Source of the DNA: Pseudomonas syringae KCTC 12500
GTDB lineage: Bacteria; Pseudomonadota; Gammaproteobacteria; Pseudomonadales; Pseudomonadaceae
DNA length: 64,000 nt
Direction of reading: 5' to 3'
Assembly: GCF_000507185.2 (NCBI RefSeq)
Contig: NZ_AYTM02000002.1
Location: 1,635,501-1,699,500, forward strand
The position numbers and the translations under genes were made by a program. The notes under the pieces were generated by a model. It was not told the DNA's origin. It ran no database searches and saw only the letters and a list, made by a program, of their open reading frames with translations. This document shows, piece by piece, positions 33,854 through 43,994 of this stretch. Within the stretch, counting starts at the first letter, position 1, and the number at the start of each line of letters is the position of its first letter.

Positions 33854-34965
33854 TGCGCCGGGCTAGTCGACGCAGTTTTCTGACTGCGTTTGTCCGCCTG
33901 CTGGCGTGCCTGCCCTTCGTCAACAGCAGGCTGCTGGCGGCAGAAACCTTTACCGCATTGCGCCAGCCTGCAGCCGAGAAAGGCATACGGTTCGGCTTTG
34001 CAGTTGATCCGACAAAGCTGAATGACGACGCGGCCTATCGGCAACTGGTCGCCCTACAGGCCAGCATCGTTGTGCCAGAAAATGCCTTGAAGTGGCAGAC
34101 CGTCCACCCCGAACCAGAGCGTTACAACTTCGCGCCCGCCGACGCAATCGCGGCGTTTGCCAAAGCGCATGACCAGCGTATGCGCGGGCACACCTTCTGC
34201 TGGCATCGCTCTTTACCCGACTGGGTTCACCACACCGTCACCCCGATGAACGCCGAAGCAGTGCTGACGGCGCACATCAGTACCGTCGCCAGCCATTATC
34301 GTGGCCTAATCAGCGCATGGGACGTCGTCAACGAAGCCATCCAGCTGGAGGACGGCCAGCCTGACGGGCTGCGCAATTCATTCTGGTATCAGATGCTCGG
34401 GCCTCGCTATCTGGACATAGCCTTCAAGGCTGCGTACAAGGCCGACCCGGACGCCCTGCTCTGCTACAACGATTACGGCCTGGAAAAGGATACCCATTAC
34501 GGCGAAAGCCGACGCACTGCCGTGCTCGCCCTGCTGCGCGGGCTCAAGCAGCGGGGCATTCCGATACACGGCCTTGGCATTCAGTCCCACCTGCGTGCAG
34601 GCGACACATTTGGTCCGGGCCTGTCTCGCTTTATTCTGGCAGTGCGTGATATGGGATTGTCGATCCACATCACGGAACTTGACGTCGACGACAGCCACTT
34701 GACTGGGTCCATCGCAGATCGTGATGGATCAGTTGCAGCGACTTATAAGCGGTATCTCGACGTGGTGCTTGCCACGCGCTCGGTGTCTACCGTTATTACG
34801 TGGGGCGTTTGGGACAGCCCGCATGTTGCCGGCGCCACGGCCAGCAACGGGCCGTTGGCACAACGAGCATTGGTTTTCGGGCAGCGGGGTGAGGTGAAGC
34901 CTGCGAGTTGGGTGGTTGAGCATTGTTTCGAAAACGCGCAAATGCAGAAGGATACGCGGCTTTAG
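33853..34965 (+). CDS. GH10 endo-1,4-beta-xylanase, Tat-exported
   Basis: 370 residues from ATG 33853; a GTG at 33850 is possible. The N-terminus MRRASRRSFLTAFVRLLACL carries a twin-arginine signal (SRRSFL), so folded export is predicted. Glycoside hydrolase family 10 features: KWQTVHPEP, GHTFCWH, acid/base Glu161 in WDVVNEAI, nucleophile Glu275 in HITELDVDD and TWGVWDS. It would cleave xylan backbones in plant walls. It overlaps the phosphatase stop by one base, so it is part of the same operon, which is odd for a glycerophosphate-type import unit and hints at a plant-derived sugar substrate or regulatory signal. Confidence 0.9.
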   Translation: MRRASRRSFLTAFVRLLACLPFVNSRLLAAETFTALRQPAAEKGIRFGFAVDPTKLNDDAAYRQLVALQASIVVPENALKWQTVHPEPERYNFAPADAIAAFAKAHDQRMRGHTFCWHRSLPDWVHHTVTPMNAEAVLTAHISTVASHYRGLISAWDVVNEAIQLEDGQPDGLRNSFWYQMLGPRYLDIAFKAAYKADPDALLCYNDYGLEKDTHYGESRRTAVLALLRGLKQRGIPIHGLGIQSHLRAGDTFGPGLSRFILAVRDMGLSIHITELDVDDSHLTGSIADRDGSVAATYKRYLDVVLATRSVSTVITWGVWDSPHVAGATASNGPLAQRALVFGQRGEVKPASWVVEHCFENAQMQKDTRL

Positions 34966-35036
34966 AGGCCCAGCGGCTTTCACGGCAGCAGTACAGCCAG
35001 CGTGGTTCAGCGCTTTCTGACGCCTGAAAACGACGA

Positions 35037-35057
35037 AGCCCCCGATAAACGGGGGCT
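35037..35057. terminator. Hairpin between xylanase and ssb (convergent genes)
   Basis: A perfect 8-bp stem AGCCCCCG-ATAAA-CGGGGGCT. On the minus strand it is followed by TTCGTCGTTTTC, a loose T-rich tract. On the plus strand no T run follows. It probably ends both converging transcripts, more surely that of ssb. Confidence 0.6.
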
Positions 35058-35094
35058 CCGGTTCTGGACCTGAACAGCAGGTACCAGCTATATC

Positions 35095-35661
35095 CTAGAA
35101 CGGAATATCATCATCAAAGCTATCGAAATCAGCAGCCGGCTGCGGCGCTTGTTGTTGCGGCGCTGGGCGCGAGTCGCGCTGTTGTGGCGGCTGCTGGTTG
35201 TAGTTCTGCTGAGGTGCAGATTGCTGGGGCGCTGACTGTTGTGGACGCGACTGCTGTGGACGAGGTGCGGACTGGTTGTAGTTTCCGCCGCCCTGACCTT
35301 GTTGAGCGTCGCCCTGTGGACGGCCGCCCAGCAGTTGCATGGTGCCCTGCATGTCGACGACGATTTCAGTCGTGTAGCGCTTGATGCCGTCTTTTTCCCA
35401 CTCGCGGGTCTGCAGCTTGCCTTCGATGTACACCTGCGAACCCTTGCGCAGGTATTCGCCAGCGATTTCGGCGACTTTGCCGAACATCGATACACGGTGC
35501 CATTCGGTCTTTTCGACTTTCTGACCGGACTGCTTGTCAGTCCACTGTTCGCTGGTTGCCAGACTCAGGTTGGTCACGGCGTTACCGTTAGGCAAGTAGC
35601 GAACTTCGGGATCCTGGCCGCATGTACCGACCAATATGACTTTGTTAACCCCACGGGCCAT
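35095..35661 (-). CDS. ssb: Single-stranded DNA-binding protein
   Basis: 188 residues. The OB-fold part ([20 protein letters not shown] through about residue 110) is followed by a long Gln/Pro/Ser-rich linker with repeated QSAPQQ-type units, and the acidic tip [11 protein letters not shown] that recruits replication and repair partners. It acts as a tetramer at forks and repair sites. It begins nine bases after the upstream MFS gene, so the pair is probably cotranscribed, the order also known in P. aeruginosa next to uvrA. Confidence 0.97.
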   Translation of the reverse strand: MARGVNKVILVGTCGQDPEVRYLPNGNAVTNLSLATSEQWTDKQSGQKVEKTEWHRVSMFGKVAEIAGEYLRKGSQVYIEGKLQTREWEKDGIKRYTTEIVVDMQGTMQLLGGRPQGDAQQGQGGGNYNQSAPRPQQSRPQQSAPQQSAPQQNYNQQPPQQRDSRPAPQQQAPQPAADFDSFDDDIPF

Positions 35662-35670
35662 AACGTTCTC

Positions 35671-37065
35671 CTAGGCTTCGCACGCTTCTGACGCTGGATT
35701 GACCAGCTTTTCGAGAGAGGCACGATCCAATAATTTTGTGTCGAGTTTTATGTAGATGGCTGCCTCTTCCGCAACCACCACTGCATCTGTCACGCCTGCT
35801 ACGGACATCAAACGCTCTGCCAGGCCTGCTTCACGCTGCGCCTGCGGCGACAACGGCAGACGTAGGCTGGTCACGTAAGGCGGTTCTCGCATGGTCACTG
35901 CGAAGGCGAGCCAGACGGCGGCCATGGCTGCACCACCCAGGAACACCACATCGAGCCCACCGTGCTGGAACAACCAGCCGCCCAGTATCCCACCTGCGGC
36001 CGATCCAAGAAACTGGCTGGTGGAATAAACTCCCATTGCCGTGCCTTTTCCGCCGGCCGGTGAAACCTTGCTGATCAGCGACGGCAACGACGCTTCCAGC
36101 AGGTTGAACGCGGTGAAGAATACCACTGTCCCGATGACCAGTGCCCGCAACGTGTCCCCGTATGCCCAGAAGAATAGCTCAGCCAGCATCAAAACTGTGA
36201 CGGCGCCCAGCAGAACGCGCTTCATTTGACGTTTCTTCTCGCCATAGATGATGAACGGGATCATCGCGAAGAAGGAAACCAGCAACGCGGTCAGGTAGAC
36301 CCACCAGTGTTGTTCCTTGGGCAAACCGGCTTTTTCGACCAGCGCCAGCGGCAAAGCCACGAAGCTGGACATGAGCATCGCATGCAACACGAAGATACCC
36401 AAATCCAGGCGCAGCAGGTCCGGATGACGCAATGTCGCCCCCAGCGCCTGCTTGGCGACGCCGGATTCACGGTGCATTAACGCCCCGCTGGCCTTGGGCA
36501 CCACGTAGGCGACGATGAGAACGCCCAGCAAGGCCATGCCGCCGGTGGCCAGGAACAGCCCGGAAAGACCGAACATACCAGTGATCACCGGGCCAACGAC
36601 CATGGCGATGGCGAACGACAGACCGATGGTCATGCCGATCATGGCCATGGCCTTGGTGCGGTGCTGTTCGCGGGTCAGGTCGGAGAGCAGCGCCATGACC
36701 GCCGCGGAAATAGCGCCAGCCCCCTGCAGGATACGTCCGGCAATGATTCCCCAGATCGAATCCGCGTTCGCCGCCACCACGCTGCCGATCGCAAAGATGA
36801 TCAGGCCGAAATAAATGACCGGTCGCCGGCCGATACGGTCGGAAATGATCCCGAACGGTATCTGCAACACCGCCTGGGTCAGGCCGTAGGCGCCAATCGC
36901 CAGACCGATCAGTGCAGGGCTCGCGCCTGCCAGGTCCATGCCGTAGGTTGCCAGAACCGGCAAGACCATGAACATGCCAAGCATGCGGAACGCGAACACC
37001 AGGGCCAGACCGCCTGCTGCGCGGGTCTCGCCGCTACTCATACGCTCGCTGTGGGTATCGTGCAT
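35671..37065 (-). CDS. MFS transporter, YajR-like
   Basis: 464 residues with twelve predicted helices. The MFS motif A loop reads [14 protein letters not shown] between helices 2 and 3. After the last helix a soluble C-terminal domain (about residues 385-455, [20 protein letters not shown]) resembles the YAM domain of E. coli YajR, a proton-driven exporter of unknown substrate. It is divergent from uvrA and followed by ssb after 9 bp. Confidence 0.88.
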   Translation of the reverse strand: MHDTHSERMSSGETRAAGGLALVFAFRMLGMFMVLPVLATYGMDLAGASPALIGLAIGAYGLTQAVLQIPFGIISDRIGRRPVIYFGLIIFAIGSVVAANADSIWGIIAGRILQGAGAISAAVMALLSDLTREQHRTKAMAMIGMTIGLSFAIAMVVGPVITGMFGLSGLFLATGGMALLGVLIVAYVVPKASGALMHRESGVAKQALGATLRHPDLLRLDLGIFVLHAMLMSSFVALPLALVEKAGLPKEQHWWVYLTALLVSFFAMIPFIIYGEKKRQMKRVLLGAVTVLMLAELFFWAYGDTLRALVIGTVVFFTAFNLLEASLPSLISKVSPAGGKGTAMGVYSTSQFLGSAAGGILGGWLFQHGGLDVVFLGGAAMAAVWLAFAVTMREPPYVTSLRLPLSPQAQREAGLAERLMSVAGVTDAVVVAEEAAIYIKLDTKLLDRASLEKLVNPASEACEA

Positions 37066-37194
37066 GGAATAACCTCGTGTGAACCGGCGGCGATTCTACC
37101 AGTCCCATCGTTGTACAGCACATACGCGACGCTTTGCCGCGTGATGGCTCGGAGCCGTATACTCCGTCGTTTATGCCCGCCAAGCGAGGCCGCA

Positions 37195-40029
37195 GTGGAC
37201 AAGATCCTGATACGTGGGGCACGAACCCACAACCTGAAAAATATTGACCTGACACTTCCCCGCGACAAACTGATCGTTATCACCGGGCTCTCCGGCTCAG
37301 GCAAGTCTTCGCTGGCTTTCGATACGCTGTACGCCGAAGGGCAACGCCGCTATGTCGAATCGCTGTCGGCCTATGCCCGCCAGTTTCTGTCGATGATGGA
37401 AAAACCGGACGTCGACACGATCGAAGGTCTGTCGCCGGCGATTTCCATCGAGCAGAAGTCTACTTCACATAACCCGCGCTCGACCGTGGGTACGATCACC
37501 GAAATTTACGATTACCTGCGTCTTTTGTATGCGCGTGTCGGCCAGCCTCGCTGCCCGGACCACGACATCCCGCTGGAAGCCCAGACGGTCAGCCAGATGG
37601 TCGACCTGGTGCTGACCCAGCCGGAGGGCAGCAAATTGATGCTGCTTGCGCCGGTTATCCGCGAGCGCAAGGGTGAGCATCTTTCGGTTTTTGAAGAGCT
37701 GCGCGCGCAGGGCTTTGTCCGGGCGCGAGTCAACGGCAAGCTGTGCGAACTGGATGAGCTGCCGAAGCTGGACAAGCAGAAGAAGCACTCGATCGATGTG
37801 GTCGTGGACCGTTTCAAGGTCCGCGCCGACCTGCAGCAGCGTCTGGCCGAGTCCTTTGAGACCGCCCTGAAGCTGGCCGACGGTATCGCCCTGGTTGCGC
37901 CGATGGACGACGAACCGGGCGAGGAAGTGATTTTCTCCGCCCGCTTCGCCTGCCCGATCTGTGGCCATGCGATCAGCGAACTGGAGCCCAAGCTGTTCTC
38001 CTTCAACAACCCGGCTGGCGCCTGCCCGACCTGTGACGGCCTGGGCGTGAAGCAGTTCTTCGATATCAAGCGACTGGTGAATGCCGAACTGACGCTTGCC
38101 GAAGGCGCGATACGAGGCTGGGACAGGCGTAACGTCTATTACTTCCAGATGCTCGGCTCGCTCTCCAAGCACTATGGCTTCAGCCTGGAAATGCCGTTCA
38201 AGCAGATCCCGGCCGACATGCAGAAGATCCTGCTCAACGGCAGTGGCTCGCAGAGTGTCGACTTCCGCTACCTGAATGACCGCGGCGATATCGTCAAGCG
38301 CGCGCACCCGTTCGAAGGCATCGTGCCGAATCTGGAGCGTCGCTATCGGGAAACCGAATCGGCCACAGTCCGCGAAGAGCTCGCCAAGTTCCTGGGCACG
38401 CAGCCCTGCCCTGACTGCCGAGGCACTCGTCTGCGTCGTGAAGCGCGCCATGTGTGGGTAGGTGAAAAGACTCTGCCTGCAGTCACCAATCTGCCGATTG
38501 GCGACGCGACGCATTACTTCGAAACACTCAAGCTGACCGGACGACGTGGCGAGATCGCCGACAAGATCCTCAAGGAAATTCGCGAGCGTCTGCAGTTTCT
38601 GGTCAACGTGGGCCTGGACTACCTGACCCTGGACCGTAGCGCGGACACCCTGTCCGGCGGCGAAGCACAGCGTATTCGTCTGGCCAGCCAGATCGGTGCG
38701 GGCCTGGTCGGGGTGATGTACATCCTCGATGAGCCGTCCATCGGTCTGCACCAGCGCGACAACGATCGTTTGCTGGGCACACTCAAGCACCTGCGCGACA
38801 TTGGCAATACGGTGATTGTGGTCGAGCACGATGAAGATGCGATTCGTCTGGCCGACTACGTGGTCGACATTGGCCCGGGTGCCGGCGTGCATGGTGGTCA
38901 TATCGTTGCCGAAGGTACGCCGGACGAGGTGATGGCGCATCCCGACTCGCTGACCGGCAAATACCTGTCGGGGCGCGTGAAGATTGCCGTTCCTGCCAAG
39001 CGCACCCCGCGTAACAAAAAGCTCTCACTGACCCTCAAGGGCGCGCGTGGCAACAACCTGCAAAACGTCAACCTGGAAATCCCGATCGGTCTGCTGACCT
39101 GCGTGACGGGTGTGTCCGGATCGGGCAAGTCGACGCTGATCAACAACACGCTGTTCCCGCTGAGCGCTACGGCGCTGAACGGCGCCACGACGCTGGAAGC
39201 GGCTACGCACGACAGCATCAATGGCCTGCAGCACCTGGATAAGGTGGTGGACATCGACCAGAGCCCTATCGGTCGTACGCCGCGCTCCAATCCGGCGACC
39301 TATACAGGGCTGTTCACGCCGATTCGCGAGCTGTTCGCCGGGGTTCCGGAATCACGCTCGCGGGGCTACGGTCCGGGGCGGTTCTCGTTCAACGTCAAAG
39401 GCGGCCGCTGCGAGGCGTGCCAGGGTGACGGGCTGATCAAGGTCGAGATGCACTTTTTGCCAGACATCTACGTACCCTGCGATGTGTGCAAGAGCAAGCG
39501 TTACAACCGTGAAACGCTTGAGGTCAAGTACAAGGGCAAGAACATCCACGAAGTACTGGAAATGACCATCGAGGAAGCGCGTGAGTTCTTCGACGCCGTT
39601 CCGGCACTGGCGCGCAAGCTGCAAACCCTGATGGATGTAGGACTTTCCTATATCAAGCTGGGGCAATCGGCGACGACCTTGTCAGGCGGTGAAGCGCAGC
39701 GGGTCAAGCTGTCGCGTGAACTGTCCAAGCGCGACACTGGCAAGACGCTGTACATCCTCGATGAGCCGACTACCGGTCTGCACTTCGCGGATATTCAGCA
39801 GTTGCTGGACGTCTTGCATCGCCTACGCGACCACGGCAATACCGTGGTGGTGATCGAGCACAACCTGGATGTGATCAAGACGGCTGACTGGCTGGTGGAT
39901 CTGGGTCCGGAAGGCGGTTCGCGAGGTGGGCAGATCATTGCGACGGGCACACCTGAACAGGTCGCCGAGATGGAACAGTCCTACACCGGTCATTACCTGA
40001 AGCCTCTGTTGACCAGAGACAAAGCCTGA
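37195..40029 (+). CDS. uvrA: UvrA, excinuclease ABC subunit A
   Basis: 944 residues from a GTG at 37195, where the family sequence begins ([20 protein letters not shown]); GCGAGG precedes it. An in-frame extension to 36661 is antisense to the MFS gene and rejected. Two ABC ATPase modules: Walker [10 protein letters not shown] and GVSGSGKST, signatures [12 protein letters not shown] and [12 protein letters not shown]. Zinc-finger pairs CPICGH...CPTCDG and CEACQG...CDVCKS are intact. UvrA dimers scan DNA for bulky lesions and load UvrB. No clear LexA box was found in the 129-bp divergent gap. Confidence 0.97.
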   Translation: MDKILIRGARTHNLKNIDLTLPRDKLIVITGLSGSGKSSLAFDTLYAEGQRRYVESLSAYARQFLSMMEKPDVDTIEGLSPAISIEQKSTSHNPRSTVGTITEIYDYLRLLYARVGQPRCPDHDIPLEAQTVSQMVDLVLTQPEGSKLMLLAPVIRERKGEHLSVFEELRAQGFVRARVNGKLCELDELPKLDKQKKHSIDVVVDRFKVRADLQQRLAESFETALKLADGIALVAPMDDEPGEEVIFSARFACPICGHAISELEPKLFSFNNPAGACPTCDGLGVKQFFDIKRLVNAELTLAEGAIRGWDRRNVYYFQMLGSLSKHYGFSLEMPFKQIPADMQKILLNGSGSQSVDFRYLNDRGDIVKRAHPFEGIVPNLERRYRETESATVREELAKFLGTQPCPDCRGTRLRREARHVWVGEKTLPAVTNLPIGDATHYFETLKLTGRRGEIADKILKEIRERLQFLVNVGLDYLTLDRSADTLSGGEAQRIRLASQIGAGLVGVMYILDEPSIGLHQRDNDRLLGTLKHLRDIGNTVIVVEHDEDAIRLADYVVDIGPGAGVHGGHIVAEGTPDEVMAHPDSLTGKYLSGRVKIAVPAKRTPRNKKLSLTLKGARGNNLQNVNLEIPIGLLTCVTGVSGSGKSTLINNTLFPLSATALNGATTLEAATHDSINGLQHLDKVVDIDQSPIGRTPRSNPATYTGLFTPIRELFAGVPESRSRGYGPGRFSFNVKGGRCEACQGDGLIKVEMHFLPDIYVPCDVCKSKRYNRETLEVKYKGKNIHEVLEMTIEEAREFFDAVPALARKLQTLMDVGLSYIKLGQSATTLSGGEAQRVKLSRELSKRDTGKTLYILDEPTTGLHFADIQQLLDVLHRLRDHGNTVVVIEHNLDVIKTADWLVDLGPEGGSRGGQIIATGTPEQVAEMEQSYTGHYLKPLLTRDKA

Positions 40030-40073
40030 CGCGTGTGATGAAAACGGGTTCGGCATCAGTCGAACCCGGATAC

Positions 40074-40110
40074 AAAAAAGCTCCTGTCACGCAAGTGCAG
40101 GAGCTTTTTT
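40074..40110. terminator. Bidirectional terminator between uvrA and ferritin gene
   Basis: AAAAAAGCTCCTG and CAGGAGCTTTTTT form a perfect stem with inner CAC/GTG pairs around GCAA. A-tract on the left and T-tract on the right make it work for both converging transcripts. Confidence 0.92.
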
Positions 40111-40123
40111 ATGAGCGGCTGAA

Positions 40124-40588
40124 TCAGAACTGCGATTGCAGGTAGTTCTGCAGACCGATGGACTTGATCAGCCCCATCTGCTGTTCGAGCCAGTAGGTAT
40201 GGTCTTCTTCCGTATCAGCCAACTGTACGCGCAGGATTTCACGGGTCACGTAGTCGCTGTGCAGCTCACAGAGCTCGATACCCTTGCAAAGAGCAGCACG
40301 TACCTTGTATTCGAGACGCAGATCGCTGGCGAGCATCTCAGGCACTGTGGTGCCGACGTCGAGGTCGTCCGGGCGCATGCGCGGCGTGCCTTCGAGCATA
40401 AGGATACGACGCATCAGCGCATCAGCGTGTTGCGCCTCTTCCTCCATCTCATGATTGATACGCTCGTAGAGCTTCGAAAAGCCCCAGTCTTCGTACATGC
40501 GTGAGTGAACGAAATATTGGTCACGAGCTGCCAGTTCGCCCGTGAGCAACGTGTTGAGATAATCGATTACTTCGGGGTGGCCTTGCAT
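40124..40588 (-). CDS. ftnA: Bacterial ferritin of the FtnA/BfrA type
   Basis: 154 residues from ATG 40588 ([20 protein letters not shown]); a Met at 40645 is an extension into the spacer. Di-iron ligands are visible: Glu18, Glu51, His54, and the EEDH segment near 127-130. At position 52, where haem-binding bacterioferritin has its Met ligand, this protein has Ala ([10 protein letters not shown]), so it is likely a haem-free ferritin like P. aeruginosa FtnA rather than BfrB. It stores iron as ferrihydrite. It sits between uvrA and rplQ as in P. aeruginosa, but without the intervening katA of that species. Confidence 0.9.
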   Translation of the reverse strand: MQGHPEVIDYLNTLLTGELAARDQYFVHSRMYEDWGFSKLYERINHEMEEEAQHADALMRRILMLEGTPRMRPDDLDVGTTVPEMLASDLRLEYKVRAALCKGIELCELHSDYVTREILRVQLADTEEDHTYWLEQQMGLIKSIGLQNYLQSQF

Positions 40589-40807
40589 CGCACCAGACTC
40601 CTGCTTCAAAGCCGATAGTTTGAACCAAGCGCCGCGCGAGGTCACTGAGAAAAACGCAATAAACCGACGAAAAGTGGCGAAATTACGCCGTTAAGAAGCG
40701 AAAAACCGTCCAAATGAGGGCGGTTCTGTTTCTCACTTCGAGTCAGCCCGACAATTCAACGTATGCTGATTAGCACCCTGGTTTAGCCTGCCTGAATCGC
40801 GTGCAAC

Positions 40808-40833
40808 AAAAAACCGGGCACTAGGCCCGGTTT
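40808..40833 (-). terminator. Terminator of the ribosomal/rpoA transcript
   Basis: AAACCGGGC-ACTAG-GCCCGGTTT: 9-bp stem; on the minus strand it is followed by TTTTTTGTTG. It lies 19 bp after the rplQ stop codon. Upstream, to the ferritin start, the 220 bases hold nothing recognisable beyond presumed ferritin promoter sequence. Confidence 0.9.
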
Positions 40834-40851
40834 CATGTTCAAACTGATGTC

Positions 40852-41238
40852 TTATTCAGCAGCTTCTACAGAGCCACCGATAGGACGATCAACCAACTCG
40901 ACGTACGCCATTGGCGCGTTGTCGCCAGCGCGGAAACCGCACTTGAGGATGCGCAGATAGCCGCCCTGACGGGTTGCATAGCGCTTGCCCAGATCGTTGA
41001 ACAGCTTGCCGACGATTTCTTTCGAACGAGTACGGTCGAAAGCGAGACGACGGTTAGCAACGCTGTCTTCCTTGGCCAGGGTGATCAGCGGCTCGGCAAC
41101 GCGGCGCAGTTCCTTGGCTTTCGGCAGGGTAGTTTTGATCAGCTCGTGCTCGAACAGCGACACCGCCATGTTTTGAAACATGGCTTTGCGGTGAGAGCTG
41201 GTACGGCTCAGGTGACGTCCACTTTTACGATGACGCAT
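40852..41238 (-). CDS. rplQ: 50S ribosomal protein L17
   Basis: 128 residues, [20 protein letters not shown] start typical of bL17. It binds 23S rRNA near the exit tunnel. Last gene of the alpha operon (rpsM-rpsK-rpsD-rpoA-rplQ), 41 bp after rpoA; a strong terminator follows. Length is standard for gammaproteobacteria. Confidence 0.97.
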   Translation of the reverse strand: MRHRKSGRHLSRTSSHRKAMFQNMAVSLFEHELIKTTLPKAKELRRVAEPLITLAKEDSVANRRLAFDRTRSKEIVGKLFNDLGKRYATRQGGYLRILKCGFRAGDNAPMAYVELVDRPIGGSVEAAE

Positions 41239-41279
41239 GGTTCATTCCTTACCAAACTCGCGTTCGGTGATTACGACGA

Positions 41280-42281
41280 TCAGGCCGTAGCCTTGTCGTC
41301 CTTCTTAAGACTTGCCGGCGGCCAGTTGTCGAGGCGCATGCCGAGGGAGAGACCACGAGAAGCCAGAACGTCCTTGATCTCGGTCAAGGATTTCTTGCCC
41401 AGGTTCGGAGTCTTCAACAGCTCTACTTCGGTGCGCTGAATCAGATCGCCGATGTAGTAGATGTTCTCCGCCTTAAGGCAGTTGGCCGAACGCACGGTCA
41501 GTTCCAAATCGTCAAACGGACGAAGCAGGATCGGATCGATCTCGTCTTCCTGTTCGATTACCACTGGTTCGCTGTCGCCTTTGAGGTCCACGAACGCAGC
41601 CAACTGCTGTTGCAGGATGGTTGCAGCGCGACGGATAGCCTCTTCAGGGTCCAGAGTACCGTTGGTTTCCAGATCAATAACCAGCTTGTCCAGGTTAGTA
41701 CGCTGTTCGACACGGGCGTTTTCCACCACGTATGCGATACGGCGAACCGGGCTGAACGAAGAGTCAAGCTGCAAGCGACCAATGCTGCGGCTTTCGTCTT
41801 CATCGCTTTGACGCGAGTCTGCCGGCTCATAACCACGACCACGAGCTACGGTGAGCTTCATGTTCAAGACGCCGTTAGACGCCAGGTTAGCGATTACGTG
41901 ATCGGGGTTAACGATCTCGACATCATGATCCAGCTGAATATCGGCAGCGGTAACCACCCCCGAACCCTTCTTCGACAAGGTCAGCGTAACTTCGTCTCGA
42001 CCGTGCAGCTTGATAGCCAGACCTTTAAGGTTCAACAGGATTTCAATGACGTCTTCCTGTACACCTTCGATGGCGCTGTACTCATGGAGTACACCGTCAA
42101 TCTCGGCCTCGACTACTGCACAGCCGGGCATGGAGGACAACAAAATGCGGCGAAGCGCGTTGCCCAGGGTATGGCCGAAACCACGCTCGAGAGGCTCGAG
42201 AGTGATTTTGGCGCGGGTTGGACTGACAACCTGCACATCAATGTGGCGGGGTGTCAGGAACTCATTTACCGAAATCTGCAT
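41280..42281 (-). CDS. rpoA: RNA polymerase alpha subunit
   Basis: 333 residues. N-terminal dimerisation domain ([23 protein letters not shown] segment, read in parts) and C-terminal DNA/activator-binding domain (about 250-325, [20 protein letters not shown]) joined by an acidic linker. It assembles the polymerase core and contacts UP elements and activators. Located between rpsD and rplQ in the conserved alpha operon. Confidence 0.98.
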   Translation of the reverse strand: MQISVNEFLTPRHIDVQVVSPTRAKITLEPLERGFGHTLGNALRRILLSSMPGCAVVEAEIDGVLHEYSAIEGVQEDVIEILLNLKGLAIKLHGRDEVTLTLSKKGSGVVTAADIQLDHDVEIVNPDHVIANLASNGVLNMKLTVARGRGYEPADSRQSDEDESRSIGRLQLDSSFSPVRRIAYVVENARVEQRTNLDKLVIDLETNGTLDPEEAIRRAATILQQQLAAFVDLKGDSEPVVIEQEDEIDPILLRPFDDLELTVRSANCLKAENIYYIGDLIQRTEVELLKTPNLGKKSLTEIKDVLASRGLSLGMRLDNWPPASLKKDDKATA

Positions 42282-42303
42282 GGATGCACCTATTTTCTAG
42301 CCC

Positions 42304-42924
42304 TTACTTGGAGTAGAGCTCGACAATCAGGCTTTCGTTGATGTCGGCGGATAGATCACTGCGAGCTGGAACGTTCTTGAAAACGCCCGATTTCTTCTCA
42401 GTGTCTACTTCTACCCATTCTACGCGGCCACGTTGGGCACACAGATCGAGAGCCTGGACAATACGCAGCTGATTCTTAGCTTTTTCGCGGATAGCAACAA
42501 CGTCGCCAGCACGAACCTGATAAGAAGGAACGTTAACGGTTTTGCCGTTTACGCTGACCGACTTGTGCGAAACCAATTGACGAGATTCGGCACGCGTCGA
42601 GCCGAAGCCCATGCGGTATACAACGTTGTCCAGACGGCATTCGAGCAGTTGCAGCAGGTTCTCGCCTGTTGCACCTTTCTTGCCGGCGGCTTCTTTGTAG
42701 TAGCCGCTGAACTGACGCTCGAGAACGCCGTAGATACGACGGACTTTTTGCTTTTCACGCAGCTGAGTACCGTAATCGGACTGGCGACCACGACGTTGGC
42801 CGTGGATACCTGGAGCTGCTTCGATGTTGCACTTGGATTCGATAGCGCGAACGCCGCTCTTCAGAAAGAGATCGGTGCCTTCACGACGAGCAAGTTTGCA
42901 TTTTGGACCAATGTAACGAGCCAT
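42304..42924 (-). CDS. rpsD: 30S ribosomal protein S4
   Basis: 206 residues, [20 protein letters not shown] start of uS4, with the S4 RNA-binding fold in the centre ([20 protein letters not shown]). It nucleates 16S rRNA assembly, and in enterobacteria it represses translation of this operon by binding the rpsM leader. 22 bp before rpoA. Confidence 0.97.
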   Translation of the reverse strand: MARYIGPKCKLARREGTDLFLKSGVRAIESKCNIEAAPGIHGQRRGRQSDYGTQLREKQKVRRIYGVLERQFSGYYKEAAGKKGATGENLLQLLECRLDNVVYRMGFGSTRAESRQLVSHKSVSVNGKTVNVPSYQVRAGDVVAIREKAKNQLRIVQALDLCAQRGRVEWVEVDTEKKSGVFKNVPARSDLSADINESLIVELYSK

Positions 42925-42942
42925 TTCTTACAGTCTCCTGGA

Positions 42943-43332
42943 TTACACGCGGCGCTTCTTCGGCGGACGGCACCCGTTGTGCGGGATTGGCGTCACGTCG
43001 GTGATGCTGGCGATCTTATAGCCACAGCCGTTCAATGCACGGACAGCGGATTCACGACCTGGGCCTGGACCCTTGACATTGACGTCGAGGTTCTTCAGAC
43101 CGTACTCCAGCGCAGCTTGGCCAGCACGTTCAGCAGCTACTTGAGCAGCGAACGGGGTGGACTTGCGCGAACCACGGAAACCCGAACCGCCGGAGGTAGC
43201 CCACGAAAGAGCGTTACCTTGACGATCGGTAATGGTGACGATTGTGTTGTTAAACGACGCGTGGATGTGGGCGATGCCATCAACCACTGTCTTTTTAACT
43301 TTTTTACGAGGACGAGCAGCAGGTTTTGCCAT
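42943..43332 (-). CDS. rpsK: 30S ribosomal protein S11
   Basis: 129 residues; basic N-terminus [20 protein letters not shown] and the uS11 core ([20 protein letters not shown]), ending [11 protein letters not shown]. Forms part of the platform of the 30S subunit near the mRNA exit. Eighteen bases before rpsD. Confidence 0.97.
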   Translation of the reverse strand: MAKPAARPRKKVKKTVVDGIAHIHASFNNTIVTITDRQGNALSWATSGGSGFRGSRKSTPFAAQVAAERAGQAALEYGLKNLDVNVKGPGPGRESAVRALNGCGYKIASITDVTPIPHNGCRPPKKRRV

Positions 43333-43362
43333 GACTAAATTCCTGTCGTTGCGCTGGTGCGA

Positions 43363-43719
43363 TTACTTGCGGATCGGCTTACGCGGACCTTTGCGAGTAC
43401 GCGCGTTGGTCTTGGTACGCTGACCGCGCACTGGAAGACCACGACGATGACGCAGACCGCGGTAGCAGCCCAGGTCCATCAAGCGCTTGATTTTCATGTT
43501 GATTTCGCGACGCAGGTCACCTTCAGTGGTGAACTTCGCCACTTCGCCACGCAGCTGTTCAATCTGCTCGTCGCTCAGATCTTTGATTTTCACCGCCGGG
43601 TTTACGCCGGTGGTTGCACAAATTTTCTGTGCGGTGGTGCGACCAACACCATAGATGTAGGTCAACGAGATAACAGTATGCTTGTTATCTGGAATGTTAA
43701 CGCCTGCAATACGGGCCAT
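43363..43719 (-). CDS. rpsM: 30S ribosomal protein S13
   Basis: 118 residues, [20 protein letters not shown], with the helix-two-turn-helix and the basic C-terminal tail ([14 protein letters not shown]) that reaches the P-site tRNA. First gene of the alpha operon; its own promoter and a hairpin separate it from rpmJ. Confidence 0.97.
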   Translation of the reverse strand: MARIAGVNIPDNKHTVISLTYIYGVGRTTAQKICATTGVNPAVKIKDLSDEQIEQLRGEVAKFTTEGDLRREINMKIKRLMDLGCYRGLRHRRGLPVRGQRTKTNARTRKGPRKPIRK

Positions 43720-43778
43720 TCAGTGGGACTCCAATTGACAGCTACCTACGCCCCGGAAGCCAAGAAATAGGGCGCGAG

Positions 43779-43807
43779 ATAATATCGCTGTAGTAACAAA
43801 TAATCAA
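43779..43807 (-). promoter_or_regulatory. Sigma-70-type promoter of the alpha operon (rpsM)
   Basis: On the minus strand TTGATT (43802-43807) and TATTAT (43779-43784) are separated by exactly 17 bases. The start would lie about 55 bases ahead of rpsM, leaving a leader in which S4-type feedback could act. Confidence 0.7.
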
Positions 43808-43831
43808 CCCAGCAGCGCACTAGCTGCTGGG
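43808..43831 (-). terminator. Hairpin between rpmJ and rpsM
   Basis: CCCAGCAGC-GCACTA-GCTGCTGGG, a perfect 9-bp stem 18 bp after the rpmJ stop. On the minus strand it is followed by TTGATTATTTGTT, a weak T-rich tract that doubles as the -35 region of the alpha-operon promoter. Partial termination of the spc transcript is likely. Confidence 0.6.
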
Positions 43832-43849
43832 CTTAAGCACAAATCACAA

Positions 43850-43966
43850 TCAGCCTTGGCGCTGCTTATGACGTGGTTCCGCGCTGCAAATTACTCGAAC
43901 CACACCTTCGCGGCGGATAATCTTGCAGTTACGGCACAGCTTTTTCACCGATGCACGAACTTTCAT
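43850..43966 (-). CDS. rpmJ: 50S ribosomal protein L36
   Basis: 38 residues: [20 protein letters not shown], then [18 protein letters not shown]. The zinc-ribbon ligands C-x-x-C, Cys27 and His32 are all present, so this is the zinc-containing (C+) form. It lies 28 bp after secY at the end of the spc gene block. Confidence 0.96.
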
Positions 43967-43994
43967 CACCAACTCCTCGAACCTTAGGGGTGCT

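Noticed and set aside
36661..37194. N-terminal extension of UvrA by 178 codons
   Set aside because: It is antisense to the MFS gene; UvrA family sequence starts exactly at the GTG at 37195.
37066..37194. LexA/SOS box ahead of uvrA
   Set aside because: Only half-site words such as CTGTAC were found; no CTGT-N8-ACAG match.
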